Shown: positions 19,493 through 29,150, counted from the first letter of the stretch. The stretch: DNA of 64,000 bases from Rhodobacteraceae bacterium SB2 (GCA_001642945.1 LGRT01000023.1:244908-308907); one strand, 5' to 3'. Numbers and translations are program-made. The notes: generated by a model not told the origin, from the letters alone.

Positions 19493-19675
19493 TTCATTCT
19501 CCTAAATAAGGGTGGCTGCGCGCAGTCCACCAGATGGCAATATATATGAAACGCAGCGGCATAAGGTTTCCGTCGCTGAGTTTAAAAAAATTGCGACACA
19601 GAGCCGCAAAGACATTTGTCCCCCCAAGCTTTAGACTGTCGCAAAAGCAAAACCTCGGCGCCGCGAAGGATTGAG

Positions 19676-20089
19676 ATGCCAAACCCTATATTCGAGCCCG
19701 ACACGCGCCCAATTTGGCGTTCTATGGGGTTTGGCTGGCGCTGCAAGTGCCCAAATTGTGGCCAAGGCGCGCTGTTCAAAAATTATCTGAGCGTGCGCCC
19801 AAAATGTACCGTCTGTCGCCAAGATCTGTTCCATCACAGGGCGGATGATGGGCCCGCTTATCTGACAATTTTGATTGTGGCGCATATCATGGCGCCCTTA
19901 TTGCACTTTACCTTCGTAACCTGGCGATTGGAGCCACTGGTTATGCTCAGCATTTTTACGGTTGGCTGTTTGGCCTTGTCGCTTTATCTTCTGCCACGTC
20001 TCAAGGGCGTTATCATCGCAGTGCAATGGGCCCGCTACATGCATGGTTTTGGCCATGAAGAAAACGCAAGGAACTCTGAAAATACATGA
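19676..20089 (+). CDS. DUF983 family membrane protein
   Basis: A 137-residue protein with the two CxxC pairs characteristic of DUF983 (CKCPNCGQG and CTVCRQD), then FHHRADDGPAYLTI and two hydrophobic helices. The chosen ATG follows AAGGATTGAG; a longer open frame begins at 19616 but has no support. The function of DUF983 is not established. The CxxC pairs suggest zinc binding at the membrane face. The stop overlaps the NUDIX start, so the two are likely cotranscribed. Confidence 0.88.
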   Translation: MPNPIFEPDTRPIWRSMGFGWRCKCPNCGQGALFKNYLSVRPKCTVCRQDLFHHRADDGPAYLTILIVAHIMAPLLHFTFVTWRLEPLVMLSIFTVGCLALSLYLLPRLKGVIIAVQWARYMHGFGHEENARNSENT

Positions 20090-20787
20090 TTCAGGATAAA
20101 ACTGCCATCCGCCCCGCAGCCACGGTGATCGTGCTGCGCGATCGCGCTAGCGCGCCGAAGGTTCTAATGGGGCAAAGAGGCGCGCAAGCCGCCTTCATGC
20201 CGAACAAATTTGTGTTTCCGGGCGGCGCTGTTGATCCGCAAGACGCGGCAGTTCCACTTTTGAGCGAGATATCAAGCCCCTGCAAAGACAGGCTCAGCGA
20301 AGAGTCAGAGGGGCCCTCGGCGCAGGCCCTTTGCGCTGCGGCTATTCGGGAACTGTTCGAAGAGACCGGACAAATCTTGGGAAAACAGGCCGCTTGGCCA
20401 GATTCGGTCCCCGATGGCTGGCAGGCCTTTGCGACCGAGGGCTATCGACCGATTGCCGAGCCATTACAATTCGTGTTTCGCGCCATTACTCCGCCCGGGC
20501 GACCCCGGCGTTTTGATGCGCGGTTTTTTCTATTAGACGCGGCCTTCTTACAAAGCGATCTGGATGATTTTTCTGCCGCTTCAGATGAGTTATCGCATTT
20601 GCAATGGGTGCCGTTAGAGCACGCGCGCAGCTTTGATTTACCCTTTATCACCGAGGTCGTTATGGCTGAAATTGCGGGGCGCTTGGATGCGCCTGCCCCG
20701 CCGGATTCGGTGCCCTTTTTCAAAAATAAAGATGAGGAAAGTCAATTTTTAAGACTCAAAGGCCGTGATGTAAGCTTAAACGAGTAA
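20086..20787 (+). CDS. NUDIX hydrolase
   Basis: A 233-residue NUDIX-fold hydrolase. The core motif is CAAAIRELFEETGQILG, with REL-x-EETG carrying the metal-binding glutamates. The N-terminus AATVIVLRDRASAPKVLMGQRG and the FPGGAVDPQD strand are typical of the larger, CoA/ADP-sugar-like NUDIX group. Substrate is not assignable. The ATG overlaps the DUF983 stop by four bases. It is convergent with an EamA transporter, with one base between the stops. Confidence 0.9.
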   Translation: MIQDKTAIRPAATVIVLRDRASAPKVLMGQRGAQAAFMPNKFVFPGGAVDPQDAAVPLLSEISSPCKDRLSEESEGPSAQALCAAAIRELFEETGQILGKQAAWPDSVPDGWQAFATEGYRPIAEPLQFVFRAITPPGRPRRFDARFFLLDAAFLQSDLDDFSAASDELSHLQWVPLEHARSFDLPFITEVVMAEIAGRLDAPAPPDSVPFFKNKDEESQFLRLKGRDVSLNE

Positions 20788-20788
20788 A

Positions 20789-21691
20789 CTAGGCAGCAAA
20801 GATTACCCCCAAAACGCTTAAGCCCAAAAACAAAATGCCAAATACTTCTCGACGGCTCACGCGCTCTTGAAAAAACAAAATCGAAACGCACAGGCTGAAA
20901 AGCAATTCGATCTGCCCCAAGCCTTTTACATAAGCAGCCGTTTGCAACGTAAAAGCTGTAAACCAGCCAAGTGATCCTAACAAACCGGTGACCCCAACCC
21001 AAAGCGCGGTTTTACGGGCGTGCCAGACGGCGCGCAGTTGGGATGGCTCGCGCAACCCCATCCAAACCCCCATCACGCAGGTTTGAAACACAATCACAAC
21101 AAAAAGGCTCACAGCGGCGCGTAAAAAAGGCTGCTCATAAGGCAATTCTAAGCTCGCGGCGCGATAGCACACCCCTGAAATGGCAAAGAGCAAACCAGAG
21201 GCCAATCCCAATGCAGAGGCTCGATTGACCCACCTACTTCCGTCGCCCTGCCCCGAAAGTGGCTGTTTAGACAGGAGTAGAAGACCGATCAGCCCCAAAA
21301 GGATAGCCCCAAAGCCCAGACTGGAAATGCCTTCCCCCAGCAGCACAAACCCCACCAGCGCAACCAAAATGACTTCGGTTTTCTTAAACGTAATCCCGAC
21401 CGCAAAATTGCGGTATTTAAACATGGAAAGCACGCATAAGGTTGCAAATATTTGGGTCAGGCCACCGACGCCCGCATATACCAAAAGCCGTGCGTTCAAG
21501 GCGGGAAATGCGATCGCATTCATCCCAAAATACACTGCCAAGCCGACAGTCAAAAACGGCAAGGCGTAACAAAACCGAGCGAATGTGGCGCCTGTTGCGC
21601 TTAACGCGTCGCTGCTTAAGATTTTTTGTAGCGTAAAGCGAAGCGTTTGAAACGTAGAGGCCAGCAAAGTTGCGATAATCCAAAGTTCCAT
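20789..21691 (-). CDS. EamA/DMT-family membrane transporter
   Basis: A 300-residue hydrophobic protein, probably with ten transmembrane helices, of the EamA/DMT fold. Segments such as FARFCYALPFLTVGLAVY, GITFKKTEVILVALVGFVLLGE and the C-terminal FGILFLGLSVLGVIFAA fit the two-repeat layout; the KTE stretch after a helix is common in this family. The substrate is unknown. Unlike the transporter at 5756-6664, it has little shared sequence by eye, so it is not a recent duplicate. Confidence 0.88.
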   Translation of the reverse strand: MELWIIATLLASTFQTLRFTLQKILSSDALSATGATFARFCYALPFLTVGLAVYFGMNAIAFPALNARLLVYAGVGGLTQIFATLCVLSMFKYRNFAVGITFKKTEVILVALVGFVLLGEGISSLGFGAILLGLIGLLLLSKQPLSGQGDGSRWVNRASALGLASGLLFAISGVCYRAASLELPYEQPFLRAAVSLFVVIVFQTCVMGVWMGLREPSQLRAVWHARKTALWVGVTGLLGSLGWFTAFTLQTAAYVKGLGQIELLFSLCVSILFFQERVSRREVFGILFLGLSVLGVIFAA

Positions 21692-21760
21692 AGCGTTTCA
21701 AACATCACTTCTTTCAGCCAATTTCAACAGATTATTCGAAAACGCAACGCGATAGTCACC

Positions 21761-22807
21761 TCAATAGGGCATTGGATGCGCCTTATGAACATCGGCGATA
21801 TCCGCCAGACACTCTGGCGAAAGCGTGATATCTACCGAGCCTAGCGCCCATTTCAATTGATCAAATTGCGTTGCGCCAAAAATTGCCGAACACATGAAGG
21901 GGCGGGTGCGACACCATGCCAATGCCATGTGAATAGGATCAACCTGATGGCGCTGTGCAACTTTTAAATATGCCGCAACGGCGGGCAAAACGCGCGGCGT
22001 CATCCGCCCGCCCAGATCATGGCTTAACGACAAGCGGGACGCATCGGGTATAGCGCCGTCTTGATATTTTCCTGTCAGCAGCCCGGTCGCCAACGGAGAA
22101 AAAGCCAGTAACCCGACATCTTCATTCACGCTTAATTCCGCCAAATCCGTGTCATATAGTCGGCAGAGAAGCGAATATTCATTCTGCATTGTGGCCACGC
22201 GGGGCAGCCCCCGATCCTCGGCAAGGCGCAACCATTGTGCAGTGCCCCATGCGCTTTCATTTGAAAGCCCAAAATGGCGAATATTACCTTTATCCACTTG
22301 GCTTTGAAGCGCCTCAAGACACTCTTGCATATTGGCAAGCGTTTCGGTTCGGTTCTGCGAAGAAGGATCATAGGACCAATTCTTACGGAACATATAAGAT
22401 CCCCGATTGGGCCAATGAAATTGATACAGATCAATATAATCGGTTTGCAAACGGCGAAGGTTACCCTCAATCGTTTCGGCAATGGTCGCAGCGCTGATGG
22501 GCGCGCCATCGCGCACATAGCCCAAACCTTCTCCAGAATGTTTGGTTGCCAGAATATACGCATCACGCCGCGCAGGGTTTTTGGCGTTCCAGGTGCCAAT
22601 AATTTCTTCGGTGCGGCCTATTGTTTCTTTGGCAATTGGGTTGACCGGATACATTTCAGCCGTATCGATGAAATTTATTCCATTTCCCAGCGCAAAATCA
22701 ATTTGGGCATGCCCATCGGCCTCAGAGGTTTGGCTGCCGAAGGTCATCGTTCCCAGACAAAGCTCGGATACATAAAGCCCGCTGCGGCCCATCGCATTCA
22801 TTTTCAT
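21761..22807 (-). CDS. Aldo/keto reductase
   Basis: A 348-residue NADPH-dependent aldo/keto reductase of the Tas/YghZ-like group. The catalytic tetrad is visible: Asp and Tyr in FIDTAEMYP, Lys in ATKHSG and His in YQFHWPNRG. The C-terminal cofactor part includes GATQFDQLKWALGS. The N-terminus MKMNAMGRSGLYVSELCLGTMTFG is canonical. It stands alone on its strand; substrate is not predictable. Confidence 0.93.
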   Translation of the reverse strand: MKMNAMGRSGLYVSELCLGTMTFGSQTSEADGHAQIDFALGNGINFIDTAEMYPVNPIAKETIGRTEEIIGTWNAKNPARRDAYILATKHSGEGLGYVRDGAPISAATIAETIEGNLRRLQTDYIDLYQFHWPNRGSYMFRKNWSYDPSSQNRTETLANMQECLEALQSQVDKGNIRHFGLSNESAWGTAQWLRLAEDRGLPRVATMQNEYSLLCRLYDTDLAELSVNEDVGLLAFSPLATGLLTGKYQDGAIPDASRLSLSHDLGGRMTPRVLPAVAAYLKVAQRHQVDPIHMALAWCRTRPFMCSAIFGATQFDQLKWALGSVDITLSPECLADIADVHKAHPMPY

Positions 22808-22880
22808 ACCAAAATCTCCTTAACCGACTGGTTTAACAGTGATCTATCATTTCACTGCAAAGTGCAATCAATCGTAAAGA

Positions 22881-22911
22881 CCCGATGAAAAATCTGCAGG
22901 CCCGATGAAAA
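22881..22911. repeat. Tandem 11-bp direct repeat with 20-bp period
   Basis: CCCGATGAAAA occurs at 22881-22891 and again at 22901-22911. The 20-bp spacing is about two helical turns, which would place both copies on the same DNA face. The repeats lie in the divergent gap between the aldo/keto reductase and the ImuA-like gene, about 70 bp before the LexA box. Confidence 0.5.
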
Positions 22912-22978
22912 GTTTCACGCTGACAGCAGGGTGTTATGTGATGCGCAAACCATCGAGATTATAGCTTATTTTCATTGA

Positions 22979-22993
22979 GAACAAATCATGAAC
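22979..22993. promoter_or_regulatory. LexA (SOS) box
   Basis: GAACAAATCATGAAC matches the alphaproteobacterial LexA consensus GAAC-N7-GAAC exactly. It ends 15 bp before the preferred start of the ImuA-like gene at 23009. Its overlap with the upstream ATG at 22988 argues that translation starts at 23009. Confidence 0.75.
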
Positions 22994-23008
22994 ATATATA
23001 AAGGCATT

Positions 23009-23620
23009 ATGGATATTAGCTTACTGACTCGACAAAATCGCAGCACGCGGCCCCAAATCGCTCCCTTTCAGACTCAAAATCTGGATATCCGCTTAGATTT
23101 AGGGCGGGTGCATGAATGCGCCGGACGCGCCAGGCGCAGCTTTGCCCTGATGCTCGCAGCACAGCTTTCGGGGCCAATTTTATGGATCACGCCCCAATAT
23201 GAAACACAGCGCCCGAACCCAGACGGGATACAGCCTTTTTTGGATCCGGCCCGGCTGCTTTTTGCCACACCGCAGCGGCCAGTGGACAGCCTGTGGTGTA
23301 TGGAAGAAGCCTTGCGCAGCGGTGTTGTCCCTTTGGTGGTTGCAGATTTGAACGACTATCCAGCGCTCACGCCGGTACGCCGGTTACATTTGGCAGCAGA
23401 AACCGGCGCAAAATACAGCGCAAAAGCGCCGCCGCTTGGGGTGCTATTAACCCCCGATAAAGGTGGTGCGGCAGGGGTTGAAACACGATGGCTTTTGCAA
23501 CCAGACAGCACAGAAGAGCAACCCGGCTGGCAGCTCAAGCGCTTAAAAGCGCGGCGCGCACCACCGCGCGCTTGGCATATCGCGCAAACCCCTGATTATT
23601 GTTTCACTGCCATGACCTAA
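23009..23620 (+). CDS. ImuA-like, RecA-fold damage-inducible protein
   Basis: A 203-residue protein that resembles ImuA/SulA-like RecA-fold proteins: LDLGRVHECAGRARRSFALMLAAQLSGPILWI matches the region that in ImuA follows the GxxHE motif, and VVPLVVADLNDYPALTPVRRLHLAAETG the later core. There is no Walker A lysine, as usual for ImuA. ImuA normally works with ImuB and DnaE2 in mutagenic translesion synthesis, but neither gene is adjacent. The start at 23009 (AAAGG upstream) is preferred over 22988, whose codon lies within the LexA box. SOS induction is therefore expected. The family call is by eye. Confidence 0.65.
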   Translation: MDISLLTRQNRSTRPQIAPFQTQNLDIRLDLGRVHECAGRARRSFALMLAAQLSGPILWITPQYETQRPNPDGIQPFLDPARLLFATPQRPVDSLWCMEEALRSGVVPLVVADLNDYPALTPVRRLHLAAETGAKYSAKAPPLGVLLTPDKGGAAGVETRWLLQPDSTEEQPGWQLKRLKARRAPPRAWHIAQTPDYCFTAMT

Positions 23621-23702
23621 ATCATACATTAACGCGCATTAACGACCGCCAATGTCGACTATATGCTAGTAGCGCCGCCCGAAAAGCGGCAAATAGAAAT
23701 TT

Positions 23703-24956
23703 ATGAGACTTTTACTTTCTTTTGCAGCACTTTTTCTATCCGTTGTGTTGCTGCAAACCTCTACGGGCGGCCTCGGTCCGCTTGATGCCTTATCGGGCTT
23801 TGCCTTGGGATTTACCACCCAGCAAATCGGCTTGCTCGGTTCTGCGCATTTTTTTGGATTTCTAATTGGCTGCTGGTGGGCGCCAAGAGTGATGGGCAAG
23901 GTTGGCCATTCGCGTGCATTTGCAGCGTTTACCGCCACCGGAGCCATCGGATTATTGGCGCATATGCTGGTGCTTGATCCTTATGCATGGGCGGGTATGC
24001 GCATCGCTTCAGGCCTGTGTATTGCAGGCTGCTACACGGTGGTTGAAGCTTGGATGCAAGCCAAGGTTACCAATAGCACGCGCGGCCGCGCGATGGCCAC
24101 CTATCGCATTGTTGATCTGGGTGGCTCGCTGGGCGCGCAATTGCTTATCAGCGTTTTGCCCGCAGCAAGCTATGTTTCCTATAATATCTTGGCGCTGCTA
24201 TGCTGCGCCACGCTGATCCCCTTAACCTTGACCACGGTTCAACAACCGGCAACACCCAGCGCACCCCGGTTGCGCCCCTCTCTTGCAATACAGCGTTCTC
24301 CCCTTGCCGCCGCAGGAGTTTTGGTCGCGGCCTTATCAGGTGCATCTTTTCGAATGGTCGGGCCCGTCTATGGCAATGAAATAGGCTTAACCGCCGCGCA
24401 ACTTGGCTATTTTCTGGCAACGTTTGTTTTGGGGGGCGCAATCGCGCAATATCCAATCGGCTGGCTGGCAGATAAATATGATCGGCGATGGGTTTTGATC
24501 TGGCTGTCTATTGCTGCAATCCTCAGCTGCATCCTCACCGCCAGCTTCAGCAACAGCAACATCACCGTGGTTCTGATTATGGCCGCTTTGTTCGGTTTCA
24601 CCACTTTTCCCATCTATTCGGTGGCCACTGCGCATGCGCATGATTTTGCCAGCTCGGAAGAACGGGTTGAATTATCCGCAGCGCTGCTGTTCTTTTTTGC
24701 CTTAGGCGCGATCGCGGCGCCCTTTATCGCCTCGCAATTGATTTCATCCTTTGGACCCGCAGCCTTATTCATTCTTATTGCGCTGGGGCATGTGGCTTTG
24801 GTGATTTTTGGCCTCAACCGTATGCGAGTGCGGCCAACAGCCACCGAAAAAACACCCTATGTATATGCCCCGCGCACCACATTCACCATTGGCCGCTTAT
24901 TGGGCAGCAGCAGAGAGCGCGGCAACTCTGTGCGCTCTAAAACGGATGAACATTAA
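23703..24956 (+). CDS. MFS transporter (YcaD-like)
   Basis: A 417-residue, twelve-helix major facilitator protein. Features include LLGSAHFFGFLIGCWWAPRVMGKVGHSRAF in the first half (loop 2-3 region), IASGLCIAGCYTVVEAWM in helix 5, and GWLADKYDRRWVLIW in the second half. This pattern resembles YcaD-type transporters. The tail after about residue 380 is hydrophilic and basic. The substrate is unknown. Confidence 0.9.
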   Translation: MRLLLSFAALFLSVVLLQTSTGGLGPLDALSGFALGFTTQQIGLLGSAHFFGFLIGCWWAPRVMGKVGHSRAFAAFTATGAIGLLAHMLVLDPYAWAGMRIASGLCIAGCYTVVEAWMQAKVTNSTRGRAMATYRIVDLGGSLGAQLLISVLPAASYVSYNILALLCCATLIPLTLTTVQQPATPSAPRLRPSLAIQRSPLAAAGVLVAALSGASFRMVGPVYGNEIGLTAAQLGYFLATFVLGGAIAQYPIGWLADKYDRRWVLIWLSIAAILSCILTASFSNSNITVVLIMAALFGFTTFPIYSVATAHAHDFASSEERVELSAALLFFFALGAIAAPFIASQLISSFGPAALFILIALGHVALVIFGLNRMRVRPTATEKTPYVYAPRTTFTIGRLLGSSRERGNSVRSKTDEH

Positions 24957-25062
24957 AATGGCACCATGACCTGCCCATGCGGACCTTTAGCAAAACGCGG
25001 CATGCTCTTTCCCCGACCGCGAACTTAGTCTAGAGGAAGGGCCAGCTAAGAATGAGGCCAGC

Positions 25063-26799
25063 ATGACACGTCACCTGATTACATCGGCAATCCCCTACAT
25101 CAACGGGGTGAAACATCTGGGCAACCTCATTGGCAGCCAGTTGCCTGCAGATCTTTTCGCGCGTTATCAAAGGGCACGTGGCAATGAAGTGCTGTTCTTA
25201 TGCGCAACCGATGAGCATGGAACCCCGGCCGAGCTGGCTGCGGCAAAAGCGGGCAAACCTGTGGCCGAATATTGCGCCGAGCTGCACGCCATTCAGGCCA
25301 AAATTGCCAATGGATTTCGCCTATCATTTGACCATTTCGGCAGATCATCCAGTCCGCAAAACCAAAAGCTGACGCAATATTTTGCCGGCAAACTGGCCGA
25401 TGCAAACCTGATCCGGGAAGTGCAAGAAACCCAGATGTATTCGCCCACCGATGGCCGCTACCTTCCCGATCGCTATATCGAGGGAACCTGCCCGAATTGC
25501 GGATTTGAAGATGCGCGGGGCGATCAATGCGATGAGTGCACCAAACAATTAGACCCTGCCGATTTGATCAACCCCCGCTCTACGATATCCGGAGCAACGG
25601 ATCTAGAACGGCGCCTAACCAAACATCTTTACCTTCGCCAAAGCCAGATGCGCGACCAGCTGCAAACCTGGATTGATGGTAAAACCGATTGGCCGCTTTT
25701 AACCGTTTCAATCGCAAAAAAATGGCTAAATGACGGCGATGGCTTGCAAGATCGCGGCATCACCCGCGATTTAAATTGGGGCATTCCAGTGCGTAAAGGC
25801 GAAGATCCTTGGCCCGGCATGGAAGACAAAGTGTTTTATGTCTGGTTTGATGCGCCGATCGAATATATTGCCTGTGCGCAAGAATGGCAGGACGCCGGCA
25901 AAGGCAGCGACTGGCAGCGCTGGTGGCGCACCGATAAAGGCGCGCAGGATGTCACCTATACGCAGTTTATGGGCAAAGATAATGTACCCTTCCACACGCT
26001 CTCTTTTCCGGCCACAATTTTAGGGTCGGGCGCGGCTTGGAAATTGGTAGATTATATTAAATCTTTCAATTATTTGAATTATGATGGCGGGCAATTTAGC
26101 ACCTCGCGCGGGCGCGGCGTCTTTATGGATCAAGCGCTCGATATATTACCGGCAGACTATTGGCGCTGGTGGCTGCTAAGCCATGCACCAGAAAGCTCGG
26201 ATGCCGAATTCACCTGGGAAAATTTTCAAGCCAGCGTCAATAAAGATCTGGCGGATGTGTTGGGAAATTTTGTCAGCCGTGTCACAAAATTTTGCCGCAG
26301 TAAATTTGGTGAAGCGGTTCCAGAAGGGGGCAGTTTAGGGCCAGAGGAAAAGCAGCTGATCGCCGATTTAACCGCCCGGTTGCGCATGTATGAAGACCTG
26401 ATGGAACGCATGGAAGTGCGCAAATCAGCGGCTGAATTGCGCGCGATCTGGGTGGCCGGAAATGAATATCTGCAAAACGCGGCCCCTTGGGCCACCTTTA
26501 AAACCGACCCTGAAAAAGCCGCCGCGCAAATTCGTTTGGCGCTGAACCTCATCCGCTTCTATGCGGTCTTGTCTAGCCCGTTTATTCCCGATGCCAGCGC
26601 CACGCTGATGACGGCAATGCAAAGCAGCGATGATCGCTGGCCGGATGGCGATGTTGAAGCCAGCCTAACCCGTTTGCAACCCGGGCACGGGTTCAGCGTG
26701 CCAGATGTGACATTTCGTAAAATTAGTGATGAAGAGGCTGCAGAGTGGAAATTAAGGTTTTCCGGTGGTCAAAGCGCCGAGGCTAATCAGGATATTTAA
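25063..26799 (+). CDS. metG: Methionyl-tRNA synthetase
   Basis: A 578-residue class I aminoacyl-tRNA synthetase that charges tRNA-Met. The HIGH-like motif is HLGN (residues 18-21). A four-Cys zinc knuckle lies around residues 142-160 ([17 protein letters not shown]). The KMSKS position near residue 345 is FSTSRGRG, a variant seen in this bacterial subclass. The anticodon-binding helical domain follows; there is no C-terminal dimerisation (OB) domain. GAGG precedes the ATG. The last 17 bp overlap the convergent YdcF-like gene. Confidence 0.96.
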   Translation: MTRHLITSAIPYINGVKHLGNLIGSQLPADLFARYQRARGNEVLFLCATDEHGTPAELAAAKAGKPVAEYCAELHAIQAKIANGFRLSFDHFGRSSSPQNQKLTQYFAGKLADANLIREVQETQMYSPTDGRYLPDRYIEGTCPNCGFEDARGDQCDECTKQLDPADLINPRSTISGATDLERRLTKHLYLRQSQMRDQLQTWIDGKTDWPLLTVSIAKKWLNDGDGLQDRGITRDLNWGIPVRKGEDPWPGMEDKVFYVWFDAPIEYIACAQEWQDAGKGSDWQRWWRTDKGAQDVTYTQFMGKDNVPFHTLSFPATILGSGAAWKLVDYIKSFNYLNYDGGQFSTSRGRGVFMDQALDILPADYWRWWLLSHAPESSDAEFTWENFQASVNKDLADVLGNFVSRVTKFCRSKFGEAVPEGGSLGPEEKQLIADLTARLRMYEDLMERMEVRKSAAELRAIWVAGNEYLQNAAPWATFKTDPEKAAAQIRLALNLIRFYAVLSSPFIPDASATLMTAMQSSDDRWPDGDVEASLTRLQPGHGFSVPDVTFRKISDEEAAEWKLRFSGGQSAEANQDI

Positions 26800-27532
26800 G
26801 CCTATAATACAAGCGGCCGATCATTTCGCGAACGCATAAAGACGTCTCTTCGAAGGCCTCTGCTGTGGGCAAAAAATCTAGAAAGTTGGCCTGTTTATAT
26901 GTGGCGCGAAAATCTACCGGATACGGATGGATCATCAGACCTTGCGCGGCAAAAACCTGCTGGGCGCGCGGCATATGAAACGCCGAGGTTACCAAAACAA
27001 TGCGGCGTTGCTCTTGGGGCATTAAAGCAGCGATGGCGCGCGCTTCTTGATCGGTGTTCTGCACCGGAGGCGTCAGCCTGATTTGTTTTGGATCAACCCC
27101 GTATTTCTTGGCTAAATCGGCCAAAACCTCGCCCTCGGCCGAGCCCTTACTCCAAGGCAGTTGACCCCGTGTGAGGATTAATAAAGGCGCTTTCTGATGC
27201 TCAATAAGATCAATCCCTGCAAATAAACGGTCTGCAGCATCATTGAATTCATAGAAAATCCGATCACCGCTCGAAACCGCGCGCAGCATTCCGCTTAACA
27301 CAACGATTGCATCTGCCTTTGGGACGGCGTCTGCGGAAGATATCTCCCTGCCCTGTTCCAACTTTTCCAGAAGGGTCTGCGACACAACCGGTAAAGATCC
27401 AAACCATAAGATCAACAAAGCGAAACCTGAAAACAGGCGTTTGCGAAACAAGATTGCGCAAAACAGGCAAATAAGCGCCAGCCCCAAAGGGCTTAAAAAC
27501 AGCGGTAAAATTTTATGCGCATATATCATCAA
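26783..27532 (-). CDS. YdcF/SanA-like DUF218 membrane protein
   Basis: A 249-residue protein with two N-terminal hydrophobic helices (residues about 8-55) followed by a DUF218 domain: [43 protein letters not shown] and [20 protein letters not shown]. The family includes ElyC and SanA, linked to envelope and peptidoglycan-carrier homeostasis; a specific role cannot be read from the sequence. It is convergent with metG and overlaps its end. Confidence 0.87.
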   Translation of the reverse strand: MMIYAHKILPLFLSPLGLALICLFCAILFRKRLFSGFALLILWFGSLPVVSQTLLEKLEQGREISSADAVPKADAIVVLSGMLRAVSSGDRIFYEFNDAADRLFAGIDLIEHQKAPLLILTRGQLPWSKGSAEGEVLADLAKKYGVDPKQIRLTPPVQNTDQEARAIAALMPQEQRRIVLVTSAFHMPRAQQVFAAQGLMIHPYPVDFRATYKQANFLDFLPTAEAFEETSLCVREMIGRLYYRLKYPD

Positions 27533-27672
27533 AAAATTCCGCTCTTCCCGCCTGCGAGAGTTGTCTACCAGATTTATGCCTTATCCAAAAAGGCGTTGCA
27601 TCGAGCGCATTCTCGAAATCTCGGTTTCTTTTTACACGTGGTTTTGAAACAATATGGGCCTATTGTTTTTGA

Positions 27673-28101
27673 TCATACTAAATTGTCAAAATCGCCTAAT
27701 TTGACCGAAAGTTGTAACAATTGAAGGGTGGGCACCAACTCTTTCATCTCATCCACTTTGATGGCGCGGCGGCCCTGCCGTAATTCTATCGCCCGACCTT
27801 TGTAAAACACCGATAATTGTATCGTCCCATCCAGCGTTTCCAGCCACCATTGTTTGATTTTAAGGGGCACTTCCACTTTTCTAACATTACCGTTCACATC
27901 ACTGCGCCACGTATAGCGCACAGGACGATAGGTGCGATCGGTTAAAAGACGGATTTGTTCTTCCAGATCCTTGGTTAATTGATCGCGTTTTTTTCGGATC
28001 AAGCGTATATGATCTTCCGCATCCTCAACAACAAAATTGAAGGACTCAAAGACCTGTGATTTTGCGCCGTGATTTGATTTTGCACTAAAATGCGTCGTCA
28101 T
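27673..28101 (-). CDS. DUF6641-like hypothetical protein
   Basis: A 142-residue protein with no catalytic motif. The region YTWRSDVNGNVRKVEVP, KQWWLETLDGTIQLSVFYKG and DEMKELVPTLQLLQLSVKLGD resembles the DUF6641 family of proteobacterial hypotheticals. The N-terminal third is a charged amphipathic helix (AEDHIRLIRKKRDQLTKDLEEQI), possibly a coiled coil. Function unknown. The next gene upstream on the same strand, 221 bp away, is the integrase arm-domain protein. Confidence 0.6.
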   Translation of the reverse strand: MTTHFSAKSNHGAKSQVFESFNFVVEDAEDHIRLIRKKRDQLTKDLEEQIRLLTDRTYRPVRYTWRSDVNGNVRKVEVPLKIKQWWLETLDGTIQLSVFYKGRAIELRQGRRAIKVDEMKELVPTLQLLQLSVKLGDFDNLV

Positions 28102-28289
28102 ACCCTAACCCTGATGTCTCAAAAGCCAAAATAACTTTTGATTGCAGCCAAACCCTTTAGATACCGCGCCTATGAGACGGGCTCATCTAACACTACGCCT
28201 TTCATGAATATACGGCGCTGCCAAGAATTTGTTTAGCTTGATTGCAAAGAATCGCGGCAAGCGCGCAGGCGCCATGCGCTACCTATGTT

Positions 28290-28320
28290 CAAAAATGGGC
28301 ACTATTGACAAAAATAGCCC
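28290..28320 (-). terminator. Rho-independent terminator
   Basis: On the minus strand, a GGGGCTATT/AATAGTGCCC-type stem with a small bulge is followed by ATTTTTG. It begins right after the stop of the arm-domain gene at 28323, so it should end that transcript and separate it from the DUF6641-like gene. Confidence 0.55.
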
Positions 28321-28322
28321 CC

Positions 28323-29150
28323 CTAATGTTCTGCCGCTCCGCTTGGCAAGCCTTTCAAAACCTGCGCAGATTTTTGAAGCTGTGCCTCATTTTGCACCCG
28401 CCAATCGGCGTAATGCTCAGATACGCGACCCCGCAGCGTTTCGCCCGAGCACGGCCGGCCAATCGCCTCCATAAAATCGGCGCAGGCCGCAAGAGCCGCC
28501 TCGTCAAGCACCAAAGGGTTTGATCCGGTTTTCAATTCAGTGTGGCGCCAATAGGCCATGAAAATATGATCATCATCCCGGTCAGGCGCCGCCTGCGCAT
28601 GTGGTTTGGCAAGATCAAGAAAGGCAGCAAGCTCTTCTGCCATTCCAGCGGGAAGCGGATGCTTTTGCAAATAGCCGCTGCGCAAAAGCTCTGACAAGAC
28701 CTGCAAATCGCGCGAAACCTCATATGTGTTCCAAAGAAGCTGAAGCTCGGCTTGCTCGCGTTGCTGCTCTGATTGACAAAAACGCGATTGTTCTTGGTGC
28801 TGAAACGCGCGCGCTGGTTCTATGGGCCGGCTGTAGCGGGCGGGTTTTTTTTGCATGGGCTGCACCGCTTGGCCAGGCTGCATTGGTGTTCTGGTAAGTT
28901 TTTTTTGTTCAAAATTCTCGGCCAAAGCGTCAATTCGATTAGCTTTCAGGCGCGCCGCTTTTACCGATAGTTTGGGATGCACCCCCAGCTTAATACGCTC
29001 GTCTTCGCCCAAAAATTCAGAGCAAAGATACCAAGTTTTTGCACCAGAACCCGATATAGAGAGGCAAAGCCCCTCTACCACAGAATCATATAAATGCCGT
29101 GATTGACCGCTGCGCTGTAAGCTTGCGATCAGTTCCTCGGTCAAACGCAT
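28323..29150 (-). CDS. Integrase arm-type DNA-binding domain protein without recombinase domain
   Basis: A 275-residue protein. Residues 1-75 (SRHLYDSVVEGLCLSISGSGAKTWYLC, GEDERIKLGVHPKLSVKAARLKA) match the arm-type DNA-binding domain at the N-terminus of phage-like tyrosine recombinases. What follows is a Gln-rich linker (about 90-155) and a helical C-terminus with no R-H-x-x-R-Y catalytic residues. GGAG six bases before the ATG at 29150 decides the start. The gene has its own terminator, and no phage genes or att-like repeats are nearby. It is either a domesticated DNA-binding protein or a remnant integrase that gained a new tail. Confidence 0.65.
   Translation of the reverse strand: MRLTEELIASLQRSGQSRHLYDSVVEGLCLSISGSGAKTWYLCSEFLGEDERIKLGVHPKLSVKAARLKANRIDALAENFEQKKLTRTPMQPGQAVQPMQKKPARYSRPIEPARAFQHQEQSRFCQSEQQREQAELQLLWNTYEVSRDLQVLSELLRSGYLQKHPLPAGMAEELAAFLDLAKPHAQAAPDRDDDHIFMAYWRHTELKTGSNPLVLDEAALAACADFMEAIGRPCSGETLRGRVSEHYADWRVQNEAQLQKSAQVLKGLPSGAAEH

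Noticed and set aside
19493..19675. Possible ECF-type promoter (GGAAAC and CGTTTC) before the EF-hand gene
   Set aside because: The spacing of about 12 bases is too short for the usual 16-17 bp of ECF promoters, so the match is probably chance.
25063..26799. Missing KMSKS motif in metG read as loss of function
   Set aside because: The position holds FSTSR, a known variant of this subclass, and all other motifs are intact.
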